From the NCBI GenBank assembly GCA_021151605.1, contig JAGKWZ010000002.1:15487-79486 (forward strand): a DNA stretch of 64,000 bases. Reading direction: 5' to 3'. Positions 9,143-16,996 of this stretch are shown here, in pieces; the first letter of the stretch is position 1, and the number at the start of each line of letters is the position of its first letter. The notes beneath the pieces were generated by a model that worked only from the letters and a program-made list of their open reading frames with translations, was not told the origin of the DNA and did no database searches. The position numbers were made by a program, and so were the translations under genes. Source of the DNA: Verrucomicrobiaceae bacterium. GTDB lineage: Bacteria > Verrucomicrobiota > Verrucomicrobiia > Verrucomicrobiales > Verrucomicrobiaceae.

Positions 9143-12100
9143 ATGAAAAACATCCTTCACCTTTTCACCACCTTCAGGGCGCAGCGCTCGTGGTCCGCTG
9201 CCTTTGCGGCAGTCATGCTAGCGCTGAGTCAAGCCGTCTCGCAGGCCAGCATTGCGTATGGCAGCATCAACAACTTCGACACGGTGAACGACACCGGGCA
9301 TGAATGCCATGGCTTCGAAATAGAGATCGAAGACTGCCACAGCACCGACATCACCTACACCTACAATTACAATCACTACGGCGCTCCGCGCATTGAGCAG
9401 GATGACACGGACCCGGCGCATCCGAAGTGCCGCATTCGTTGGGAAAGTAAGAAGAATGCGAATGGCACTTGGGCAGCTTACACGGCGATTCCAAGCGGCG
9501 CTATCGCGCCAACGAATGGTCACATGTTCACCAATCCGAATGTAAATTTTGGCGGCGAGCATTTCGGCGTTGGCTACAACAAGGCTGTCGGGCCAGTGCA
9601 TTACAACTGGCTCATCGACAATGGCGCTGGCGTGCTCATTCATGGTGGTGTGGTGCAGGTTTCCACGCCGGTCTTTACCTATTATCCGCCAGTCGTGGGG
9701 AATCCGGCACCACCGCAGGTGCAGGCCGTGATTGCTCCACCTCCGCCTCCAGCACCTGAGCCAAAGGAGTTTGGCAAAGCGGTGTGGATGAAAGAGATCA
9801 AGACCACCACCCACAATAACAAAGAGGTGAAGCTGCGTGACCTTGTGTCCGACGATCCAGTGAATCCAAACGACAAGAACTGGAAGAACGGTGAGCCGGA
9901 TGAAGTCGAAGTGGAATGGCGCATCCTGCAAAAGCGCAACAGCCAGCCAGATGGTGGACCAAACAATGAAGTGCCTGCAGCGCCTGAAGATCTGCCGGAT
10001 GGAGATGAAGTCGTCACACGCCGCTACGAGTTCTTCAAATACACGGGTCCTCTCGACGCGGAGAGCGGCGAAGCGATGGCCGATGCTGTCGATCCAGATG
10101 GTCTGCATGGCGAAGGCATGAGAACCTACAATCATCACATGGTAGGCGGTGAATGGGTGACGGTCACCGAAGACATGGCGGACTACGAGGTCATCGGTGA
10201 GTTCACCGGTTCGCAAATGGCGGCGGTGGATGTGGATGCGCCCGTCGGTCTGATCGACCATGTCGGTGAAGGCAAGGTGAACGCTGATTTTGCTGACCGC
10301 ACGGTCGTGGTGGAAGGTGCCGTGCCGCTGCTGAACATCACCAAAGAAGGCGCACTGCCTGCGGGCATGACTTTCGATCTGGACACAGGCGTGCTTGCTG
10401 GCACACCAACGGTCAGCGGTGAATTCAATTTCAAAATCACGGCCTCCGATGGAGCGAGTCCTGATGTCTCGAAGAACTACACACTCGTGGTGGCTCCAGC
10501 GAATGCACCAGCGCCACCTTCGAGTCTTTTGGACACCATCGCCTCGCCTCTCGGCAGCGGAACGACGACCGGTGATGGTGCGTATGCCGTCGATGCGAAT
10601 GCGACGGTCACGGCAGTAGCTGAGGCAGGCTTTGCTTTTGTGAACTGGACGGACAACGGGGTCGTCGTCAGCACGAACAGCAGTCACACGCTGGTGATGA
10701 ATGTGAACCATTCGCTCGTCGCGAACTTTGTGCCGACTTACACGGTGACAGCGGGTGCGCTGCCAGTCGAAGGCGGAACCACGACGGGTGGCGGCACTTT
10801 CAATGAAGGCACGAGTGTCACGGTGACGGCGACGCCGAATGCGGGCTACACTTTTACGAACTGGACCGAAGATGGATTCGTGGTGAGCAATGCCGCCAGC
10901 CTCACATTCAATGTGGCTTCGGATCGCACGCTGGTGGCCAACTTCACGCAAGGCACGAGCTACACGATCAGCACCAGCGCCACGCCATCCATCGGTGGCA
11001 GCACAAGCGGTGGCGGCGTCTTCGCCAGTGGCACGAGTGTCACGGTCATTGCTTCACCAAGCGTGGGTTATGCTTTCGCCAACTGGACACAGGGCGGCAA
11101 CGTGGTCAGCAGCAGCCCGAGCTACACTTTTAATGCCACAGCGGATCGCATCCTGGTGGCAAACTTCACCGTCACGGGCGCTGGTAATCGCATCATCGCG
11201 ACAAGTGCGCTGCCCATCGCGGGTGGCACGACAAGCGGTGGCGGTACGGTGGCTGATGGCACGAGCGTGACCGTCGTTGCCACGCCGAATGCAGGCTACA
11301 ACTTCGTGAACTGGACCGAAGCCAGCGTGCAGGTCAGCGCCTCGGCGAGCTACACCTTCAACGCGACGGCTAACCGCACGCTGGTGGCGAACTTCATTGC
11401 CATCGCGGGTGGCAATCGCACGATCACCACGGCTTCCAGTCCTGCGGCTGGTGGCACCACCTCAGGCGGTGGTGTGTTTGCCGATGGCACGAGCATCACC
11501 GTCTCTGCGGTGCCAAATGCAGGCTACATTTTCAAACGCTGGAGAGTTGGCGGCACCAACGTGAGCAGTTCTGCCAACTACACTTTCACAGTGACAGCAG
11601 ACCGCGCGCTCACAGCGACGTTTGCCCCTGCGGCCACGATCAATACCGCGTCGGCACCTGCGAATGCGGGCACCACCAGTGGTGGCGGTCAGTTTGAAGA
11701 CGGTAACAATGTGACCGTCGAGGCCTTCGCGAATGATGGCTACACCTTCGCCAACTGGACGGAGAACGGCAACGTGGTGAGCGTGGATGAAGCCTTCACC
11801 TTCAAGGCACGTCCTGACACAGCTCCTGTTCGCAATCTCGTGGCGAACTTCAGCGGCGGCGTCAACTACACCATCAACGCCAGCGCGGCACCCGCAGCAG
11901 GCGGCAGCGTGACCGGCGGAGGCACCGTGGCTGGCGACAGCAATGTCACCCTCACTGCCACAGCCAACGCGGGCTACACATTCGTCAATTGGACGGAGGC
12001 AGGCGTGCCGGTCAGCGCTTCGGCGAGCTACTCATTCACAGCGACCGCGAATCGCACTCTCGTAGCGAATTTCATCGCAGGTTACAGCATCACCACCTCC

Positions 12101-14407
12101 GCCTTCCCCTCCATCGGTGGCACAACCAGTGGCGGTGGCTCGATCAATGCTGGCGCTAGTGTCACCCTCGTCGCGACAGCCAGCCTGGGCTACACCTTCA
12201 CGAACTGGACCGACGCCGTCGGCACCGAAGTCAGCACTTCCGCGACCTACACCTTCACACCGACAGCGAGCTGCAGTTATGTGGCCAACTTCAGCGCGCC
12301 GCCTCTCGGCATCCACTTTGACTTCGACACCGCCACACCGGTCCTGGCACTCGATCAGACGCTGCCTTTGACTCAAACCAATGTCGGTTATGGAGCGACC
12401 TTTGATTCGCCTGTGGTCGATACCTTCAAGATCACCACGGAAGCAGTGAGCGGCCGAGTCTTGTCCAAGTTCAGTGGCAACTATCTCGAACCCACCGCCG
12501 ACGCGGGCACGCTGACGATCCAGTTGGATCAACCTGTGACCGGCATCAGCATCGACTTCGCCACGGTGGAGTCCATCGCTGTGCCTGTGGCCTCGAACAT
12601 CCAGATCACCGCCATCGACAACTCCAGCGGCGCACCTGTGCAGGTCGGCACTGGCATCGCACACGGCAGCGTGACGGCTGGCGACACGCTCCCTGTCGGC
12701 ACGATCAATTTCAACAGCGACTCGCCGTTCGACCAAATCACACTGCAACTGCCTGACGCACCTGTCGGCGCGGTGCGCTTCCTCGTCGATAACATCACCG
12801 TCAGTCCTGCGGCCAGCACTGGCGGCTCCATGCAGCTCGATAATCCGAACTGGAACATCACGCTGACCGACTTCGGTTACTCCGACTTCCTGCTCGACAA
12901 CACGCCTGGCTTCGAAGGTCGTGAGTATCTCTCCGGTGAATGGGGCAGTGCCGTGGCTTATCAACGCACCGGCCACACGCAGACACCGACTTGGTTCGAG
13001 CCAAACTTTATGTTCCCCGACTGGAAGACGAACTCCGACTTCACCGTGGTCGAGGGTATCCATCTCATCGGCAGCAATCTTGACGGACTGCCCATCGCTC
13101 AATCCGTGATCTCCAATGGCGATCTCGAAATCACCCTGCGCTTCGAAATGGTCGATACCGTGACCGGCACACCGATGGGCGTGAAACCAGCCTCGGCAGC
13201 GGGCACTCCCATCTCGGTGAACAGCAACCGCTATGTGATGAATCAGACCTTCACCGTGAAGAACATCAGCGGCGTGCAGATCACCAACGTGCAGCTATTC
13301 CATCTGCTCCACGGCTTCATCTCCCAGCGCGGTCAGTTCGATAACCGCAGCTATGTCGGCAAGCTGCCCGAGTATCAGTATGACATGACCATGTCAGGCG
13401 TGGATGCCAGTGCCGCTGGCGATCAGAGCTCCTCGATTGGTTTGGAGGATCTCATCGGCTTCCATTCCAATGTGGCTCCGAGTGCCTTCGAGATTGGTCA
13501 CTATGGCATCGAGAACAATAGCGTCGACGATCACTCAGTCGGCAAACCAAGCGACGGCGTGCATCTCTCCATTGAGGACAACTGGACAAACGGTCCTTTT
13601 CTCGCCCGCAAAAATCGCGACAGCTTTGCTCCTGCTGATCGCTGGATCTCCGGCGCGCAACGTTGGGAGCTCGGCACCATCGCCCCAGGTCAGAGTGTGA
13701 GCCTCGATATCATGCTCAGCCTGCTCACTGGCACCAAAGTCATCGTCGATGGCGGCGGCACAGGTGGCACTGGCGGTCATGGCAGTTGCAATGGCGGCTC
13801 CACTCACACGGGCGGCGTTGATTTCGAGTTCGAAGACATCGACCAGGAAGGCACCTTCTACGGCGAACACTCCGAAGCGGATGATGACGAGATCGGCGAG
13901 CGCGAACTGGAAGGCGAGTTTGAGCTCCCAACCTTTGAAACACCCAGTGGCACCAAAAAACAGCGCTGGAACCTCAAGTACAGCGGCACTCACACGGGCA
14001 ACATCAAACTCAAGTTCGCCTACAACCCCGCGCTACTGCCCGCTGGCTATGATGAGAACCAGCTCTCCATCTACCACTTCAATAATGGCGTGTGGGAGAA
14101 GCTGCCTTGCAAAGTCAATCCAACGACCAACGTCATCGAAGCCATCACCCCCAGCCTCTCGCCCTTCATGCTCGGCGTGAATGACGTGGTCGTGAAGCCT
14201 GATGTCGGACTCTCCGTGGACACACCTGGAGCACTCAGTGTGTCCTGGCCCGAGTCCTTCACTGGCTGGACACTCCAGGAAAGCCCTGATCTCAATCCTA
14301 CAAGCTGGTTCAACTCTTCACGCGTCATCACGACTGTAAACGGCACGAGCGCCGTGACCGTGCCGATGAGCTCCGGCAGCCGCTTCTTCCGCCTCGTGAA
14401 GCCCTGA
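9143..14407 (+). CDS. Giant secreted/surface protein with InlB-type B repeats
   Basis: A 1754-residue protein with an N-terminal export signal (about 1-36). Residues 37-180 are rich in His, Cys, Asp and Tyr, and a Pro-rich linker lies near 190-205. A putative Ig (He_PIG-like) domain occupies about 380-455. Then come eight tandem repeats of about 72-76 residues (about 456-1052) with the divergent InlB B-repeat pattern 'GG(T/S)TSGGG...G..VT..A....GY.F.NWT...V.S....TF......L.ANF'. After that are a 160-residue beta domain, a 'NPNWNITLTDFGYSDFLLD' region, a Gly-rich stretch with 'GGHGSCNGGSTHTGG', an acidic block and a typical verrucomicrobial C-terminus ending FFRLVKP. It is probably anchored at or released from the surface. 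A metal-related role is inferred only from its place in the cluster. Confidence 0.85.
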   Translation: MKNILHLFTTFRAQRSWSAAFAAVMLALSQAVSQASIAYGSINNFDTVNDTGHECHGFEIEIEDCHSTDITYTYNYNHYGAPRIEQDDTDPAHPKCRIRWESKKNANGTWAAYTAIPSGAIAPTNGHMFTNPNVNFGGEHFGVGYNKAVGPVHYNWLIDNGAGVLIHGGVVQVSTPVFTYYPPVVGNPAPPQVQAVIAPPPPPAPEPKEFGKAVWMKEIKTTTHNNKEVKLRDLVSDDPVNPNDKNWKNGEPDEVEVEWRILQKRNSQPDGGPNNEVPAAPEDLPDGDEVVTRRYEFFKYTGPLDAESGEAMADAVDPDGLHGEGMRTYNHHMVGGEWVTVTEDMADYEVIGEFTGSQMAAVDVDAPVGLIDHVGEGKVNADFADRTVVVEGAVPLLNITKEGALPAGMTFDLDTGVLAGTPTVSGEFNFKITASDGASPDVSKNYTLVVAPANAPAPPSSLLDTIASPLGSGTTTGDGAYAVDANATVTAVAEAGFAFVNWTDNGVVVSTNSSHTLVMNVNHSLVANFVPTYTVTAGALPVEGGTTTGGGTFNEGTSVTVTATPNAGYTFTNWTEDGFVVSNAASLTFNVASDRTLVANFTQGTSYTISTSATPSIGGSTSGGGVFASGTSVTVIASPSVGYAFANWTQGGNVVSSSPSYTFNATADRILVANFTVTGAGNRIIATSALPIAGGTTSGGGTVADGTSVTVVATPNAGYNFVNWTEASVQVSASASYTFNATANRTLVANFIAIAGGNRTITTASSPAAGGTTSGGGVFADGTSITVSAVPNAGYIFKRWRVGGTNVSSSANYTFTVTADRALTATFAPAATINTASAPANAGTTSGGGQFEDGNNVTVEAFANDGYTFANWTENGNVVSVDEAFTFKARPDTAPVRNLVANFSGGVNYTINASAAPAAGGSVTGGGTVAGDSNVTLTATANAGYTFVNWTEAGVPVSASASYSFTATANRTLVANFIAGYSITTSAFPSIGGTTSGGGSINAGASVTLVATASLGYTFTNWTDAVGTEVSTSATYTFTPTASCSYVANFSAPPLGIHFDFDTATPVLALDQTLPLTQTNVGYGATFDSPVVDTFKITTEAVSGRVLSKFSGNYLEPTADAGTLTIQLDQPVTGISIDFATVESIAVPVASNIQITAIDNSSGAPVQVGTGIAHGSVTAGDTLPVGTINFNSDSPFDQITLQLPDAPVGAVRFLVDNITVSPAASTGGSMQLDNPNWNITLTDFGYSDFLLDNTPGFEGREYLSGEWGSAVAYQRTGHTQTPTWFEPNFMFPDWKTNSDFTVVEGIHLIGSNLDGLPIAQSVISNGDLEITLRFEMVDTVTGTPMGVKPASAAGTPISVNSNRYVMNQTFTVKNISGVQITNVQLFHLLHGFISQRGQFDNRSYVGKLPEYQYDMTMSGVDASAAGDQSSSIGLEDLIGFHSNVAPSAFEIGHYGIENNSVDDHSVGKPSDGVHLSIEDNWTNGPFLARKNRDSFAPADRWISGAQRWELGTIAPGQSVSLDIMLSLLTGTKVIVDGGGTGGTGGHGSCNGGSTHTGGVDFEFEDIDQEGTFYGEHSEADDDEIGERELEGEFELPTFETPSGTKKQRWNLKYSGTHTGNIKLKFAYNPALLPAGYDENQLSIYHFNNGVWEKLPCKVNPTTNVIEAITPSLSPFMLGVNDVVVKPDVGLSVDTPGALSVSWPESFTGWTLQESPDLNPTSWFNSSRVITTVNGTSAVTVPMSSGSRFFRLVKP
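10510..12300 (+). repeat. Eight tandem B-repeat coding units
   Basis: About 1.8 kb inside the giant surface protein gene is made of eight consecutive units of roughly 220-228 bp, recognisable by recurring codons for Asn-Trp-Thr and Ala-Asn-Phe. Units 2, 4 and 7 are the most alike at the DNA level, which suggests past unequal recombination; unit 5 is the most divergent ('KRWRVGG' in place of 'NWTE'). Confidence 0.85.
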
Positions 14408-14442
14408 CGGCAGCCGGAGTTTCAAACTCTTCATCCACCACC

Positions 14443-15066
14443 ATGAAAGCCACTCTCGATGACACATCCTTCGGCCAGCTGGCAGATGCCTGCTCCGAAT
14501 GGTTCGAGAGTGCGCTGCGTGGTGATGAAGCTGCGGCCACACGTCTTTATCAGCATTGCGTTCCCTTGCTGCGCGGATGGCTGGCCACTCGGTTGTCAGA
14601 GACACAGGCGGCGGATCTCGCGCATGATGCGATGGTTCATGCTTTTAGAAAGCACGCCCAGTTTCGTGCAGGAACTGTGTTCACGCCCTGGCTGAGAACT
14701 CTGGCATGGCACATGGCTCTCAATCAGATCCGAGATGATGCGCGTGAGCAAAGCCGCATCATCGCCTGGGTCGATCAGCAGCGGCTCCAGGAGGTCCAGA
14801 CAGATAATGAAAGTGAAACGCGCTTTGCTGCCATGGATCGCTGTCTCTTCACTCTTCCAGAAGCACAGCGGCAGTTGCTCCATCTCCACTATGCAGAAAA
14901 ACAAACCAGCCAGGCCATCGCCGAATCTCAGGGCCGCACCCGTAGCGCGGTCGCCGTCAGCATCCATCGCATCTGCCAGAGACTGCGACACGATCTCAGC
15001 TCCATGGAGGCAGATGATGACCATTTGGTAACAAACGAACATTCACTGGCAAAGTCCGCTCTATAA
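14443..15066 (+). CDS. RNA polymerase sigma factor, ECF-like
   Basis: A 207-residue sigma-70 family factor. Region 2 is recognisable in 'LSETQAADLAHDAMVHAFRK' followed by 'PWLRTLAWHMALNQIRD', and region 4 in 'LPEAQRQLLHLHYAEKQTSQ' with its helix-turn-helix 'RTRSAVAVSIHRICQRL'. It starts 35 bp after the giant surface protein gene and ends 24 bp before the second small secreted protein. It probably controls genes in this cluster. No recognisable anti-sigma factor lies next to it; the small secreted protein has no cytoplasmic domain that could act as one. Confidence 0.88.
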   Translation: MKATLDDTSFGQLADACSEWFESALRGDEAAATRLYQHCVPLLRGWLATRLSETQAADLAHDAMVHAFRKHAQFRAGTVFTPWLRTLAWHMALNQIRDDAREQSRIIAWVDQQRLQEVQTDNESETRFAAMDRCLFTLPEAQRQLLHLHYAEKQTSQAIAESQGRTRSAVAVSIHRICQRLRHDLSSMEADDDHLVTNEHSLAKSAL

Positions 15067-15090
15067 CGCGTTAGAGACACCTCACAAAAC

Positions 15091-15582
15091 ATGCGGCATT
15101 CCCTGAAACAGCGCTTCATCGCACTCACGCTCCTGATGGCTTACACCATCACTGGCACGTCGGTGATGCCTGCTGCCATGGCGCTGGCCGCTTGGATTGA
15201 TGGCAGTCACAGCTTGGTAGTGGCTCAGTCCGAAAGCGGCATGAGGCTCACGCTGCATCATCGCAGTAATGCCTATACCCCTGAGGTAGATGATCATCAT
15301 AATGTGCTGGCCCGCGTTCTCGTTCGCCTTTGCAAAGCATCTGATGAAGGTGATCACCAGCTCGTCTCTTCCCAGTTTGACTCAAGAGCCAGCAGTGAGC
15401 GTGAAGACATTGCTCGTGCCACCAAGGAAGCTCCGCAGGTCAATCACGCAGCGACCTTCCAGCTCACGCTCATCGCCATCAATCCCGCTCGCGACACAAC
15501 TCGCGCCAGCGGTTTCAAGGAAGTGCAAATGCCACGGCACCGCATCCGACCGATGCTCGCTACCGTGCAGCTTCTGATCTGA
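15091..15582 (+). CDS. Small secreted His/Cys protein, copy 2
   Basis: A 163-residue paralogue of the protein at 8412. It keeps the signal sequence ('RFIALTLLMAYTITGTS'), the GSH triplet, LHHR, 'TPEVDDHH', 'LARVLVRLC', 'EGDHQ', 'EREDI' and the terminal TVQLLI. The middle-to-C-terminal third differs more, so the conserved core is residues 1-115 plus the extreme C-terminus. It lies directly upstream of the CzcC-like gene, with a short palindrome in between. A periplasmic metal-binding or signalling protein is plausible; this is inference from conserved His/Asp/Cys and context. Confidence 0.75.
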   Translation: MRHSLKQRFIALTLLMAYTITGTSVMPAAMALAAWIDGSHSLVVAQSESGMRLTLHHRSNAYTPEVDDHHNVLARVLVRLCKASDEGDHQLVSSQFDSRASSEREDIARATKEAPQVNHAATFQLTLIAINPARDTTRASGFKEVQMPRHRIRPMLATVQLLI

Positions 15583-15661
15583 GAGAGAGGCGGCATACAG
15601 CCGTCAGCCGACGCTCCAGCTATCGTGCAGGGTTCATTCTGCATTGGCCCGGGCACCCCAG

Positions 15662-15684
15662 GGATCACGTCATCTGCGTGATCC
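15662..15684. promoter_or_regulatory. Perfect 8-bp palindrome ahead of the efflux genes
   Basis: GGATCACG - 7 nt - CGTGATCC, ending 31 bp before the chosen ATG of the channel gene. There is no T-tract, so an operator or leader hairpin is more likely than a terminator. It could separate expression of the pump from the genes before it. Confidence 0.45.
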
Positions 15685-15715
15685 AAAGTTCGACTCATTC
15701 CCTCATAGCTCTCTC

Positions 15716-16993
15716 ATGAAATTTTGCTCATCTCTTCTCCTGTCAGCTGCTCTGCTTTCTAGCAGCGCCTCCCTCCTTTCAGCGCGTGATTCCACCGCTG
15801 TCACCAGTGGCGACCTCGTCGCCGAAGCTCTCCAAAAAAACCCCGAAGTGCGCTTCTATGAAGCCGAGATCGCCGCCGCGCGCGGTGGTCGCCAGTCTGC
15901 CGGTCAACTCGCCAATCCTGAACTCAACACCGAGCTCGGTGGCATGGGCATCAATGGCCAGAAAGACGGTCTTGTCTGGCGCGCGCAGATCCTCCAGACC
16001 TTCGATTTTCCTGGGCGCATGTCTTTGCGCAAAGCCATCGCTGATCGTGACATTACGCTGGCTGAGCTTGGACTCCAGCAGTTCAAATCTCAGCTCTCCA
16101 ACGAAGTCCGTGCTCGTGCGGGTGACGTCATCTTGCTGAAGCGCAAGGAAGACGCCGCACGTAGTGTCCGCGAGCGTTTGGAAGCACTCATCGACGTGCT
16201 CGTGCAGCGCGACACTGGCTCTGTCAGCGCCTTGCTAGAACGCCGCATCCTAGAAGCCACGCTGCTCACCAGCGACCGCACTTTGACGGATGCCTCGAAG
16301 CAAGTCCGCGAGGCCATGGCGACGCTCGCTGTGCTTTGTGGTCGGGGGCCTGATCAGGCCATTCAGCTCAGCGGTGCCGTCACCGCCTTCCCCGATGCGC
16401 CGCAGATGGAAACTCTGAAGCAACAGGCAGCTCGCACGAACTTCGACCTTCAGCAAAAGCGTCTGAACGTTGCCAAGCAAGGTCTCAAGATCGACCTCAC
16501 CAAATCCGAGCGCTGGGGTAACATCACCTTTGGTCCCTACATGGCCGGACAACATGCCGGCGGCACACAAATCGAAGGAGGATTCGCCTTCTCCATCCCT
16601 CTGCCGCTTTGGAATAAGAACAAAGGCAACGTCGCTGCTGAAGAAGCGCGCACGCAACAAGCCGAAGCTCTGCTCCTCGCCACACTGCGCGATCTTGAGC
16701 GTGATCTCTCTGTCGAGCGCTCCGCCTATCTCGCTGAACTCGACGCACTGTCCCGCTGGCGTCCCGAGAGCGAGAAACAGTTCGCCGATGCCGCTGCTGA
16801 AGCCGACCGCCACTACCGCCTCGGTGCCGTGCCTGCGGCGACCTATGTCGAAATGCAGCGCGGTTATCTCGACGCCATGGATTCGCTCATCGAGTCCCGC
16901 CGCAACGCTTGGAAGCACCGCATGGAGATCGAGCGCCTCACCGGCACTGCACTCACCGGTGAATCCATCACACCCAAGCTGACGAACAACTAG
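15716..16993 (+). CDS. Outer-membrane efflux channel (CzcC/TolC-like)
   Basis: A 425-residue protein with a signal peptide ('LLLSAALLSSSASLLSA') and the two-fold helical pattern of OEP-family channels: 'ALQKNPEV', 'AARGGRQSAGQLANPELNTE' and 'FPGRMSLRKAIA'. In these pumps it forms the outer-membrane exit duct. The start at 15716 was preferred over an ORF extension to 15644 because the signal peptide begins there and the extension would read through the palindrome. Its stop is 3 bp before the pump start, so the two are coupled. The absence of an HlyD/CusB adaptor gene between or beside them is unusual. Confidence 0.9.
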   Translation: MKFCSSLLLSAALLSSSASLLSARDSTAVTSGDLVAEALQKNPEVRFYEAEIAAARGGRQSAGQLANPELNTELGGMGINGQKDGLVWRAQILQTFDFPGRMSLRKAIADRDITLAELGLQQFKSQLSNEVRARAGDVILLKRKEDAARSVRERLEALIDVLVQRDTGSVSALLERRILEATLLTSDRTLTDASKQVREAMATLAVLCGRGPDQAIQLSGAVTAFPDAPQMETLKQQAARTNFDLQQKRLNVAKQGLKIDLTKSERWGNITFGPYMAGQHAGGTQIEGGFAFSIPLPLWNKNKGNVAAEEARTQQAEALLLATLRDLERDLSVERSAYLAELDALSRWRPESEKQFADAAAEADRHYRLGAVPAATYVEMQRGYLDAMDSLIESRRNAWKHRMEIERLTGTALTGESITPKLTNN

Positions 16994-16996
16994 GCC

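Noticed and set aside
9218..10951. Long minus-strand open frame (577 codons) opposite the giant surface protein gene
   Set aside because: It is rich in Arg/His with no fold or motif and mirrors codon bias of the plus-strand repeat gene, whose domains are clear.
10510..12300. Regularly spaced repeats considered as a CRISPR array
   Set aside because: Units are over 200 bp, coding and divergent; no short identical repeats with unique spacers.
12032..13102. Minus-strand frame of 356 codons
   Set aside because: Same reason: low-complexity translation opposite well-defined beta-repeat coding sequence.
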